Below, one piece after another: positions 1-6,410 of a stretch of 8,211 nt of DNA. Origin of the DNA: Propionibacteriaceae bacterium (GTDB taxonomy: Bacteria; Actinomycetota; Actinomycetes; Propionibacteriales; Propionibacteriaceae); contig DMIX01000164.1 in the NCBI GenBank assembly GCA_003451975.1, positions 1 through 8,211 on the forward strand, in the 5' to 3' direction. The position numbers and the translations under genes are program-made. The stretch's first letter is position 1. Every line of letters starts with the position of its first letter. A model generated the notes under the pieces. The model made no database searches. It had not been told where the DNA came from and saw only the letters and a list, made by a program, of their open reading frames with translations.

Positions 1-636
1 GTCGTGGACGATGCCGTCGAGACGATGACGCTCTTCCAGTAACGCCTCATCGATCGCAGCCGCCGTGGCCTCCCGCTGGGACGCCACTTCGATCTCGTCG
101 AGGTTCTTGAAGGCATTTCCCACGACACCCAGCGCCACGATAACCACCGAGGAGTTCATGACCAGCACGATCATGTCTTGAACCGCACCCAGCAGCGATG
201 CGCCCTGACCGGAGGGGGTCATTCGCACCACAGCGAACAGCAGGCCGGCCGCGATCGCGTAGCCGAAGCCCCAAGCCGTGCCACTGGTCACAGCCAGACA
301 AACCGCGGCCACTCCCAGACAGACCCACAGCCAGGGGCTCGACGTGGCCGGAGCACTGGACTGCCAGGCGATCGGCCAGGTGATCAAGCCAACCGAAACC
401 AGCGTGACGTAGACCAAGGCCCACGCCCGGATGTGACGTCCCAAGAAGCTGAAGACCATCATGCCGATCGAGGCCACCGCGATGCCGCCGCCGATGGCGA
501 CCGTCCACCAGGGCGCCAGATACGGAATCTGGGGAGCTGCGCCGAATGCTGCCGGGATCAAGGTGCCCAAGCAGAACAAGGCCACCCCGCGTTCAACCCA
601 CGCGGCAAGCTGGCTGGTCTGCAAGTTGAATTTCAT
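1..636 (-). CDS. Membrane sensor histidine kinase, N-terminal part (cut by left window edge)
   Basis: Reading leftward from the ATG at 636 the frame stays open to base 1, giving 212 residues and no stop, so the C-terminal half lies outside the window. The visible part has about six hydrophobic segments (roughly residues 15-33, 42-66, 71-91, 100-117, 121-138, 148-174) and then a charged helix (about 177-208). That helix ends in EERHRLDGIVHD, which fits the phospho-acceptor pattern of HisKA_3 (NarL/DesK-type) kinases and places the phosphorylated histidine at residue 211. The ATPase domain and any partner response regulator would be further left and are not seen. The start lies 7 bp after the deaminase stop, with only a weak AGAGCAG ribosome site, so translation may depend on the upstream gene. 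No extracellular sensor domain is visible, so the signal may be sensed in the membrane. The family call rests on the H-box and topology. The signal is unknown. Confidence 0.75.
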   Translation of the reverse strand, partial: MKFNLQTSQLAAWVERGVALFCLGTLIPAAFGAAPQIPYLAPWWTVAIGGGIAVASIGMMVFSFLGRHIRAWALVYVTLVSVGLITWPIAWQSSAPATSSPWLWVCLGVAAVCLAVTSGTAWGFGYAIAAGLLFAVVRMTPSGQGASLLGAVQDMIVLVMNSSVVIVALGVVGNAFKNLDEIEVASQREATAAAIDEALLEERHRLDGIVHD

Positions 637-643
637 CGCTGCT

Positions 644-1087
644 CTATCGGGTCCATTCGACCAGTTGTTCCGCATTATGTTCGCCGTTCGGCCAAACTGC
701 TCGCACGATACCGGCTGCGGCCAGCGCTTTGCGGCAGCCCGCGCACGGCGGGTCGGTGATGTAGGCCGTGGCGCCCTTGGTATCGCGGGTCGCGAACAGC
801 AAGGCGTTCACTTCGGCATGAATGGCGATGCAGAAGCCTCGAGTCCCGGGACGGTCGTAATCGCCCAATTCGGGCACCTCGTCATAGCCGAGTTGGCCCC
901 GCGGGCAGGCACCCTCCAGACAGTCGGGCAGACCCGGCGCCGCACCGTTGTAGCCAGTGGCGATGATCCGCCGATCCACGACCAGGACTGCGCCCACGGT
1001 GCGGCGGGTGCACTTGGCACGCGCCGACACCGCCTGGGCGATATTCAGGAAATACTCGTCCCACCCCGGCACCACGCGCTCGCTCAT
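644..1087 (-). CDS. Deoxycytidylate (dCMP) deaminase family protein, zinc-dependent
   Basis: This encodes a 147-residue cytoplasmic deaminase of the ComEB/dCMP deaminase family, which converts dCMP to dUMP for thymidylate synthesis. The zinc site is complete: HAE (zinc ligand H90, catalytic E92) and PPCAGC (zinc ligands C115 and C118). The N-terminal WDEYFLNIAQAVSARAKCTRR and the GAVLVVDRRIIATGYNGA strand are typical of the family, as is the PGLPDCLEG segment. Between that and HAE lies an insert rich in Gly, Asp and Pro with extra cysteines (C56, C61, C86), as I recall from actinobacterial members. I chose the ATG at 1087 because it follows a GAGGAG at 1091-1096 and matches the usual N-terminus. 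The frame extends to in-frame ATGs at 1111 and 1159, and the one at 1111 is a possible alternative. The gene begins 68 bp after ribY, so read-through from the riboflavin transcript is possible. A TACCCT at 1129-1134 could be its own -10 box. Substrate (dCMP versus another cytosine compound) is inferred from the family. Confidence 0.85.
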   Translation of the reverse strand: MSERVVPGWDEYFLNIAQAVSARAKCTRRTVGAVLVVDRRIIATGYNGAAPGLPDCLEGACPRGQLGYDEVPELGDYDRPGTRGFCIAIHAEVNALLFATRDTKGATAYITDPPCAGCRKALAAAGIVRAVWPNGEHNAEQLVEWTR

Positions 1088-1155
1088 GGTCTCCTCATCG
1101 GTTGATGCCATGCCCCCATTCGGAAATAGGGTAACGCCCCGGGGTGGGAATCGGT

Positions 1156-2142
1156 TCACACGTATTCGTTAGTCATTGCCAGTGCCGGATCCTGCCGGGT
1201 CGCAGTGAGTTTGGTCTGGGTCATGAAATCAGCCATGGCCGCCCATTGCGAGGCGTCCAACTGGGCGTCCACGGTCCCCGAGGATGCCTTCCACAGCGGG
1301 ACTGTCGCGGTGAGCGTGGCTTGCGCGCCAGCGGTGGCCGCTTGGCTGTTCAGATCAGGAATGTAGTTCGCGCTCACGTCCATGGCGTGACTCGGATTGG
1401 TGATGACGGTGTTGATTCCGGCCGTCATGGCGGCGACAACGGCTTTGACCACCTCGGGATGCGCCGTGGCGTATTCGGACGTGGTGATCAGACTGGCCGG
1501 GACCAACGGGACGGTGCCCTGCGCGATGGCCAGGCTGCGAATCGGGAACGTGGCCAGACCGAACTGGACCGCGTCGTTGTTGCTGAACCCGATCACGGCA
1601 TCCACTTTGCCGGTGGACAGGGCTGTGGTCTGGGTGTAGCCGATCTCCTTGATGGAGACATCGGCTTGAGTCAGGCCGGCGCTGTCCAGTGCCACCAGCA
1701 AGGCGAACCAGCTCTCGCCGTACTTGCCGGGAATCCCGATGCTGTGGCCCTTCAGCCCAGCCAGGGTGGTGATGGTCGACGCCTTCGGCACGATCACTTC
1801 GGCCGGGTAGCTGTGGTAGTAGGCGCCGACGGCGATGAGATCCAGTCCTTGCGAGCGCGCCTGCATCATCTCGTCACCACCAGCGACGACGAACTGTTCC
1901 TGACCCGAGGCGATGGCTGTGAACAGCGACTCCGAGGTGCCGTGATGGCGCAAGGTCGGGGTCACCCCGGCGGTGGTGAAGGCACCGTCTGCCTCGGCCA
2001 CATAGAACGGACTGAACTGAATGTTGGGGATGTAGGTGAGCCCGATGACCGGGTTCTGGGTCGCTGCGGTGGAACCGCCGGTGCCGGCGCAGCCACTCAG
2101 GGCCACCACCGCGGCAAGGAACAGCAGGATCAGTCGTTTCAT
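1156..2142 (-). CDS. ribY: Riboflavin ABC transporter, substrate-binding lipoprotein (NMT1/THI5-like)
   Basis: This is a 328-residue secreted lipoprotein. Residues 1-17 form a signal peptide (MKRLILLFLAAVVALSGC) with lipobox LSGC, so C18 would be lipidated and hold the protein on the outer face of the membrane. The mature part has the NMT1/THI5 (ThiY-like) periplasmic-binding fold. Cues are GLTYIPNIQFSPFYVAEADG near residues 34-53, then the AGLKGHSIGIPGKYGES and VDAVIGFSNNDA segments of the second lobe. Proteins of this family bind pyrimidine precursors of thiamine or other small heterocycles. The FMN riboswitch at the head of the operon points to riboflavin, as in the RibXY systems found by comparative genomics. 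The permease stop overlaps an ATG at 2145 (TAATG), but I chose the second ATG at 2142 because it sits 5 bp from the GAGAGG at 2148-2153. Either way translation is probably coupled to ribX. Binding of a thiamine precursor is the main alternative. Confidence 0.8.
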   Translation of the reverse strand: MKRLILLFLAAVVALSGCAGTGGSTAATQNPVIGLTYIPNIQFSPFYVAEADGAFTTAGVTPTLRHHGTSESLFTAIASGQEQFVVAGGDEMMQARSQGLDLIAVGAYYHSYPAEVIVPKASTITTLAGLKGHSIGIPGKYGESWFALLVALDSAGLTQADVSIKEIGYTQTTALSTGKVDAVIGFSNNDAVQFGLATFPIRSLAIAQGTVPLVPASLITTSEYATAHPEVVKAVVAAMTAGINTVITNPSHAMDVSANYIPDLNSQAATAGAQATLTATVPLWKASSGTVDAQLDASQWAAMADFMTQTKLTATRQDPALAMTNEYV

Positions 2143-2144
2143 CA

Positions 2145-2903
2145 TTACCTCTCGGATCGATTTCGAAGGGAGGACACAACTCGGGAGTTCCGCTCCCAAA
2201 CCAGGACGGCCGCATAGGCCGAGGACGCCAGCAGGGCTAGCCAGAAGATGGTCGCGAACATGCCAGCGGTGTCGACATTGCCGCGTTGCACGGTGAGCAC
2301 GGTGCCCAGGCCGTCGCCACCCATCACCAGTTCACCCACGATGGCGCCGGTGATCGCCAGGCTCACGCCATTGCGTAGGCCGCCGAGGATCGAGGGCAGC
2401 GCCATCGGCAGTTCGATATGGACCAACATCTGCCAGCCGGAGGCGCCATCCATGCGAGCGGCATCGACCACCTCGCCATCGACGTGGCGCAGTCCGACCA
2501 CGGCCCCGATCAGGATGGGGAAGAACACGATCAGGGCACACAACACGATGACCGGGCCCAAGCCATAGCCGATCCACAACACCAGGAGCGGTGCCAACGC
2601 GATCGCGGGAATCGCCTGGGTGGCTCCGAGGAAGGGATTCACCGCGGCCGCCGCCCAGCGGGAACGATGCATCAGCACAGCCAGCGGCATCGCCACGGTG
2701 ACGCCGATCAGGACACCACCGAGCGCCTCAGCCACGGTCGTGGCCAGATAGCGCCAGAAGTCGGCACTGGTGAGGTTGGCGAAGATCTGACTCAGCACCG
2801 CAATCGGCGTCGGGAGCAACGCAGAACCAGGCCCGGCCGCGATCACCCAGCCGGTGAGCACCACGAGCCCCAGACCGATCGGGGCAACCCACTCGCGTCT
2901 CAT
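2145..2903 (-). CDS. ribX: Riboflavin ABC transporter, permease subunit
   Basis: This is a 252-residue integral membrane protein of the binding-protein-dependent permease family (BPD_transp_1). It has about six hydrophobic segments and an EAA loop at residues 145-172 (VVDAARMDGASGWQMLVHIELP), the cytoplasmic contact for the ATPase subunit. Its closest general resemblance is to SsuC/TauC/ThiX permeases, the usual partners of NMT1/THI5 binding proteins. The start is the ATG at 2903, preceded by GGAGG at 2908-2912. Longer readings of the frame run into the riboswitch and are not coding. The gene is directly downstream of an FMN aptamer, which is the main reason for assigning riboflavin as the substrate. 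Its stop overlaps the start of ribY. No ATPase gene is adjacent, so that subunit must be encoded elsewhere or shared with another transporter. Transport of another substrate under FMN control is possible but less likely. Confidence 0.82.
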   Translation of the reverse strand: MRREWVAPIGLGLVVLTGWVIAAGPGSALLPTPIAVLSQIFANLTSADFWRYLATTVAEALGGVLIGVTVAMPLAVLMHRSRWAAAAVNPFLGATQAIPAIALAPLLVLWIGYGLGPVIVLCALIVFFPILIGAVVGLRHVDGEVVDAARMDGASGWQMLVHIELPMALPSILGGLRNGVSLAITGAIVGELVMGGDGLGTVLTVQRGNVDTAGMFATIFWLALLASSAYAAVLVWERNSRVVSSLRNRSER

Positions 2904-2907
2904 CAAA

Positions 2908-2931
2908 CCTCCACCTCGTCCGAGGCGGAGG
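2908..2931 (-). promoter_or_regulatory. Hairpin burying the ribX ribosome binding site
   Basis: In the ribX mRNA the arms CCUCCGCCUC (2931-2922) and GAGGUGGAGG (2917-2908) pair over ten base pairs, nine Watson-Crick and one G-U, closing a four-base loop GGAC. The second arm contains the GGAGG ribosome site, four bases before the ribX start codon. This is the expected translation-control platform of an FMN riboswitch: when it forms, ribosome entry at ribX is blocked. The pairing is read directly. That FMN binding favours it is inferred from the known repressing action of this riboswitch class. Confidence 0.8.
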
Positions 2932-2944
2932 GAGCGCAAGACGA

Positions 2945-2971
2945 GCCGTCCGCGGATGACCGCGTGACGGC
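2945..2971 (-). promoter_or_regulatory. Hairpin between FMN aptamer and ribosome-site hairpin
   Basis: In the leader RNA, GCCGUC plus CGCGG pair with CCGCG plus GACGGC to form an 11-bp stem with one bulged A and the loop UCAU. It begins four bases after the aptamer's closing stem. No run of U follows it, so a classical intrinsic terminator is unlikely. It may be a spacer or pausing structure that gives the aptamer time to fold. The structure is seen in the sequence and its function is unknown. Confidence 0.55.
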
Positions 2972-2975
2972 GTCG

Positions 2976-3114
2976 CGTGCTGCCTCCCATCCGGACTTTC
3001 ACCGTCGGCCCTGGAATTTCACCAGATCAACCGGTTCCCAGACCTCGTCGAGGACTGCGAGCCGGGTCGCGGGCTTTCACCGCCGGTTCGGAATTACACC
3101 GACCCCGGAGCACG
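2976..3114 (-). promoter_or_regulatory. FMN riboswitch (RFN element) aptamer
   Basis: Read on the minus strand this matches the conserved FMN aptamer from end to end. The closing stem P1 pairs CGUGCU (3114-3109) with AGCACG (2981-2976). The 5' conserved block reads GGGGUCGGUGUAAUUCCGAA and then CCGGCGGUGAAAGCCCGCGA. The centre holds a variable arm that includes the self-complementary CCUCGACGAGG. The 3' block reads UGGUGAAAUUCCAGGGCCGA, then CGGUGAAAGUCCGGAUGGGAGG. Riboswitches of this class bind flavin mononucleotide and switch off riboflavin synthesis or uptake genes. Here the only downstream genes before the next gap are a transporter pair, so uptake is what it controls. The switch is likely translational, through the hairpin over the ribX ribosome site. 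Confidence 0.95.
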
Positions 3115-3125
3115 TTTCTGTGTCG

Positions 3126-3131
3126 ATTCTA
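3126..3131 (-). promoter_or_regulatory. Probable -10 box of the ribXY transcript
   Basis: TAGAAT on the minus strand matches five of six bases of the consensus -10 box. It is placed so that transcription would begin about 5 bases before the FMN aptamer, which gives the short 5' end expected for a riboswitch leader. I see no good -35 hexamer at the usual distance, so activity may need an activator or an atypical sigma contact. Confidence 0.5.
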
Positions 3132-3226
3132 TTACCAAATCCACAAAGTCTGTTACCAGCAGCCGCGGACCTGGATCAGTGCCAGAATCGAGTCTGCGCA
3201 ACGACTGCAGCAACGGAAGGAATGTC

Positions 3227-4342
3227 ATGCGGATCGCGATCCCCGCAGAAGTCAAGAACCATGAGTACCGGGTGGCGATCACTCCGGTCGGCGTAGCCGA
3301 GTTGGTCAGCCATGGTCACCAGGTTTTTGTCCAGGCTGGAGCCGGCCTCGGCTCAGGCATCAGCGATGCCGAGTATGTGGCTCAGGGTGCGACGATGGTT
3401 CCCACCGCAGTCGAGACCTGGGGTGCCGGCGAGATGGTCCTGAAGGTGAAGGAGCCGATCGCTTCGGAGTTCGGCTTCCTGCGCGACGACTTGCTGCTGT
3501 TCACCTACCTGCACCTGGCCGCTGACCGTCCGGGCACCGATGCTCTGCTGCAGGCCGGCACCACCGCTATCGCCTACGAGACCGTGCAGCTACCCAACGG
3601 GCTGCTCCCCCTGTTGTACCCGATGTCTGAGGTCGCCGGTTGTCTGGCACCGCAGGTCGGCGCCCACGCCATGATGAAGGCTCAGGGTGGCCGCGGTGTC
3701 CTGATGGGCTGCGTCGGCGGTGTCGCCAATGCCAAGGTGGTCATCCTCGGCGGCGGCACTGCAGGTCAGAATGCGGCCAATGTGGCACTGGGGATGGGCG
3801 CCGATGTGACCATCCTGGACACCGACCTGGACAAGCTGCGCAACACCTTCTGGCGTTATGAGAACCGCGTCCACGGCATCGTCTCCAGTCGGTTGGCGAT
3901 CCGGGAACAGGTACTGAGCGCCGACATGGTGATCGGCACCGTGCTGATCCCCGGGGCAAAGGCCCCCAAGCTGGTCACCAACGAACTGGTCGCTGAGATG
4001 AAGCCGGGCTCAGTGCTGGTCGATGTGGCCATCGACCAGGGCGGATGCTTCGAGGACTCCCGCCCCACCACCCATGACGATCCCACCTTCACGGTGCACA
4101 ACTCCGTGCTCTACTGCGTGGCCAACATGCCCGGCGCGGTGCCGAACACCTCCACCTGGGCGCTGACCAACGCCACGTTGGGTTATGTGTTGAAGCTGGC
4201 GAACTCCGGTTGGCGCAAGGCCTGCCAGGACGACCCCGCGCTCGCCCTGGGCCTGAATACCGTCGGTGGACGCATCAGTTACCCGGCGGTGGCGCAGGCC
4301 TTCGGTCTGGAGCATGTGAACACCAGCGACGTCCTCAGCTAG
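3227..4342 (+). CDS. ald: Alanine dehydrogenase
   Basis: This is a 371-residue NAD-dependent alanine dehydrogenase, the usual length for the family. It catalyses reversible oxidative deamination of L-alanine to pyruvate and ammonia in the cytoplasm, linking amino acid catabolism, nitrogen assimilation and NADH balance. The N-terminus MRIAIPAEVKNHEYRVAITP is characteristic. The residues known to act in mycobacterial Ald all align by position: R15 and K75 for pyruvate binding, H96 and D270 for catalysis. The nucleotide-binding Rossmann motif is GGGTAG at 175-180, with acidic D198 at the end of the second strand for NAD. The ATG at 3227 is preceded by GGAAGGA and gives the standard start. An upstream in-frame start at 3179 adds unrelated residues. 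The gene diverges from the riboflavin cluster, and its stop is 3 bp from the convergent tetR stop. A TTACCA direct repeat in the shared upstream region could be regulatory. The identification is secure. Confidence 0.97.
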   Translation: MRIAIPAEVKNHEYRVAITPVGVAELVSHGHQVFVQAGAGLGSGISDAEYVAQGATMVPTAVETWGAGEMVLKVKEPIASEFGFLRDDLLLFTYLHLAADRPGTDALLQAGTTAIAYETVQLPNGLLPLLYPMSEVAGCLAPQVGAHAMMKAQGGRGVLMGCVGGVANAKVVILGGGTAGQNAANVALGMGADVTILDTDLDKLRNTFWRYENRVHGIVSSRLAIREQVLSADMVIGTVLIPGAKAPKLVTNELVAEMKPGSVLVDVAIDQGGCFEDSRPTTHDDPTFTVHNSVLYCVANMPGAVPNTSTWALTNATLGYVLKLANSGWRKACQDDPALALGLNTVGGRISYPAVAQAFGLEHVNTSDVLS

Positions 4343-4345
4343 CCG

Positions 4346-4924
4346 CTACGGCGCAGCCGTGGTCTTCGCACCCACGCCGGTGAACAGTACGTCGGACAGT
4401 GCGGTGATCTCGGCTGCGCCGGTGTCACCGCTCACCGGGCCGCCGGGTGCGAAGAAGGGGTACAGCAGGCCGAGCAGCACCTTGACGTAGAAGTTCGGGT
4501 CGGCCGGCTTGAACTCGCCGCTGTCGATGCCGTCGGCGAAGATCTGCCGCAACGGCTCCAGGAACTGCTCGTGATAGGCGCGTCCGAAGGCGGCGCGCTG
4601 TTCGGGCTCGAGGTGGCCGGAGTCATGCATGGCCAGTCGCATCACCGCGCGTCGCTGGGGCGGCTCGGCAAACAAGGCGTCGATCACGGCCCGCAGACGC
4701 TGTTCTGCCCGCTGATCGGTGCTGAGACTGCCGGCGATGGCAGCGCCGAGTTGCGCAAGGTAGTCGCTGAACACTTCGGTGAGCAGTTCGGACTTCCCGG
4801 CGAAGTGGTAGTACAGCGCGGCCTTGGTGATGCCGCAGTCTGCGGCGATCTCGCGCATCGAGGCGCCTTCGTAGCCGTGGGCGACGAAATGTTCGGCGGC
4901 CACCTGCAGGATGCGCTCACGCAT
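4346..4924 (-). CDS. TetR-family transcriptional regulator of the adjacent MFS exporter
   Basis: This is a 192-residue regulator. The N-terminal helix-turn-helix lies at about residues 20-45 (ASMREIAADCGITKAALYYHF, followed by GKSELL), the classic TetR signature. The remaining helical domain would bind a ligand and form the dimer. Its end (after about residue 150) is less ordered, with Gly- and Pro-rich sequence. The ATG at 4924 overlaps the exporter's stop by 8 bp (ATGCGTGA). A TTG at 4933 is also in frame, and neither start has a clear ribosome site, so translation is probably coupled to the exporter. The 26-bp palindrome before the exporter is the likely binding site, making the unit self-repressing until a ligand, perhaps an exported compound, releases the protein. 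The ligand cannot be told from the sequence. Confidence 0.9.
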   Translation of the reverse strand: MRERILQVAAEHFVAHGYEGASMREIAADCGITKAALYYHFAGKSELLTEVFSDYLAQLGAAIAGSLSTDQRAEQRLRAVIDALFAEPPQRRAVMRLAMHDSGHLEPEQRAAFGRAYHEQFLEPLRQIFADGIDSGEFKPADPNFYVKVLLGLLYPFFAPGGPVSGDTGAAEITALSDVLFTGVGAKTTAAP

Positions 4925-6314
4925 GGTCGTCAACCACGGCGGACGCAGCCACGGGCAGCTTCTCCTGAGCGTGCCGCTTCAGCATCAATGCGATCACGAA
5001 CAGCACCACCCCCAACACTCCGATGAGAGTGTAGGCCTGCAGATAGGCCGCGACAGTTCCGGAAGCCGCGATGGCACCGACAGCGGCAGCGCCCAGGAGT
5101 TGACCGGTGCTGGTGAAGATGTTCACCATCCCCTGGCCGGCGGAACGCTCGGTCGCGGTGGTTTCGTTCAAGGTGACGTAGCGGATCGGGGCGCCGAGCA
5201 GGGCCGACAGCCCTAGGCCGATGAGCACGCCGGCTGCGATGTACCAGCCGAGCATTGCCCCGGTGCGACCCAGCAGCAGCATGCCCGCGGTCAGCACCGC
5301 GACGCCGGCCAGGATCACCGAGCGTGAACCGAACCGGTCCAGCAGACGTCCGGCCAGCGGCGAGCCGACGCTCATCGCCAACACCACCGGCATCAGCAGG
5401 AAACTCGCCATCGCGGGTTCAACGCCCAGCGCCGCCACCGCCAGCAGCGGTAGGAAGACCAGGCTGGCCTCCCCCAGCCCCGCCCCTGCTGTCAACAGAT
5501 AGCCGACGCGCAGTTGGCGCCGCGCGAACAGTGCGACCGGGAAGACCGGATTGGTGACGCGGCGCTCCACGACCACCAAAGCCACCCAACACACCACTGA
5601 TACCAGCAGCGACCCCCACACCAATGGTGAGGCGAGCGACGCCCAGAAGGCCGCGGTGTCGATGCTCACCAGGCCCAGCGCCAGGGTGAGCAGCGCCCCA
5701 CCCAGCAGCACCATGCCGGTGGTGTCGAAGCGACCCGGATCGGGCAGGCGATGGCTCGGGAGTACCCGCCAGGCCAGCACGATCACTACTGCTGCGATCG
5801 GAAGATTGATCACGAACAACCATTGCCAACCGGCCAGCAGCAGCACGCCGCCCAGGATCGGCCCGATCACGAAAGCGATGCCGAATACCGCTCCGATCAA
5901 GCCCAGGGCGCGCCCGCGTCGGTCCGCCGGGAAGGTGTCGCCGATGACGGCACTGGCCACGGGGAAGATGCCGCCGGCACCGAGTCCCTGAATGGCTCGA
6001 CCGGCCAACAGCACTGCGAAGCCGCCAGCACTCGCCGAGGCGATCACCACCACCGAGCCGAGCGCGAACAAGGCGACGTCGGTGATGTAGATGGCTCGAC
6101 GCCCGAAGTAGTCCGACAGCTTGGCCATCAACGGGGTGCCGACCAAGTTGGCCAACACATAGGCGCTGAAGATCCACGACGCGGCTCGGGTGTCCAGGTC
6201 GAACTGCGCCTGGATCGCCGGTAGCGCAGGTCCCACGATCGCAATGTCGAGGGCCCCCATGAGCACACCCACGAACAACACGGCCAACACGGTGTTGCGC
6301 TGTTTGGTCTCCAC
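4917..6314 (-). CDS. MFS drug exporter, DHA2 (14-helix) family
   Basis: This is a 465-residue membrane transporter of the major facilitator superfamily, predicted to expel drugs or other toxic compounds in exchange for protons. The first helix has the DHA2-type motif LDIAIVGPALPAI (residues 22-34) with the buried acidic D23. The loop between helices 2 and 3 has motif A, AKLSDYFGRR (64-73). R106 and the GLGAGGIFPVASAVI stretch form motif B. GPILGGVL (151-158) in helix 5 is the antiporter motif C. Hydrophobic segments continue to about residue 446, fitting 14 helices. Translation starts at a GTG (6314) preceded by AGGAGG at 6319-6324. The first gene of the unit, it is followed by tetR, which overlaps its end. 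Its promoter region carries a TetR-type palindrome. The drug-exporter class is well supported, but the substrate is unknown. Confidence 0.9.
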   Translation of the reverse strand: METKQRNTVLAVLFVGVLMGALDIAIVGPALPAIQAQFDLDTRAASWIFSAYVLANLVGTPLMAKLSDYFGRRAIYITDVALFALGSVVVIASASAGGFAVLLAGRAIQGLGAGGIFPVASAVIGDTFPADRRGRALGLIGAVFGIAFVIGPILGGVLLLAGWQWLFVINLPIAAVVIVLAWRVLPSHRLPDPGRFDTTGMVLLGGALLTLALGLVSIDTAAFWASLASPLVWGSLLVSVVCWVALVVVERRVTNPVFPVALFARRQLRVGYLLTAGAGLGEASLVFLPLLAVAALGVEPAMASFLLMPVVLAMSVGSPLAGRLLDRFGSRSVILAGVAVLTAGMLLLGRTGAMLGWYIAAGVLIGLGLSALLGAPIRYVTLNETTATERSAGQGMVNIFTSTGQLLGAAAVGAIAASGTVAAYLQAYTLIGVLGVVLFVIALMLKRHAQEKLPVAASAVVDDHA

Positions 6315-6322
6315 GAATCCTC

Positions 6323-6348
6323 CTACTTACCGACCGGTCAGTAAGTAG
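6323..6348. promoter_or_regulatory. Probable TetR-family operator
   Basis: This is a 26-bp inverted repeat with a single mismatched pair (C at 6331 against A at 6340). Its arms begin CTACTTAC and end GTAAGTAG around the core GACCGGTC. The TTAC-GACCGGTC-GTAA pattern is a frequent operator form for TetR-family repressors. It abuts the exporter's ribosome site and would cover the transcription start, so binding would block transcription of both the exporter and tetR. Confidence 0.8.
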
Positions 6349-6352
6349 TCTA
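6347..6352 (-). promoter_or_regulatory. Possible -10 box of the exporter-tetR unit
   Basis: TAGACT on the minus strand fits the TAnnnT pattern and overlaps the edge of the palindrome, which would place the transcription start inside the operator and leave a leader of roughly 26 bases. No convincing -35 box is visible at the usual distance, so this is tentative. Confidence 0.35.
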
Positions 6353-6410
6353 GGACGGCGGCTAGCCGGCTTCGGCCTTCGGGAGTATTCCTACCCAGGA
6401 AGAACCGTGG

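Noticed and set aside
1144..2217. Long open frame (357 codons) on the plus strand opposite ribY
   Set aside because: It is a codon-bias shadow: the product is a Gly/Arg/Asp/His-rich string without a fold or family motif, and the minus strand carries a clear lipoprotein.
2904..3002. N-terminal extension of ribX up to a start at 3002
   Set aside because: These bases form the riboswitch leader and 3' aptamer. The ATG at 2903 with GGAGG before it gives a normal permease N-terminus.
2418..3296. Long open frame (292 codons) on the plus strand across ribX, the riboswitch and the start of ald
   Set aside because: It would translate through the FMN aptamer and out of frame over ald. The product is low-complexity and lacks recognisable motifs.
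5419..6177. 252-codon minus-strand frame inside the MFS exporter gene
   Set aside because: It is out of frame with the clear 14-helix transporter and has an Arg/Gly/Ala-rich shadow composition.
6388..6401. TTCCT/AGGAA hairpin after the DsbA-like gene considered as a terminator
   Set aside because: The stem is only 5 bp with mostly A-T pairs and no U-tract follows.
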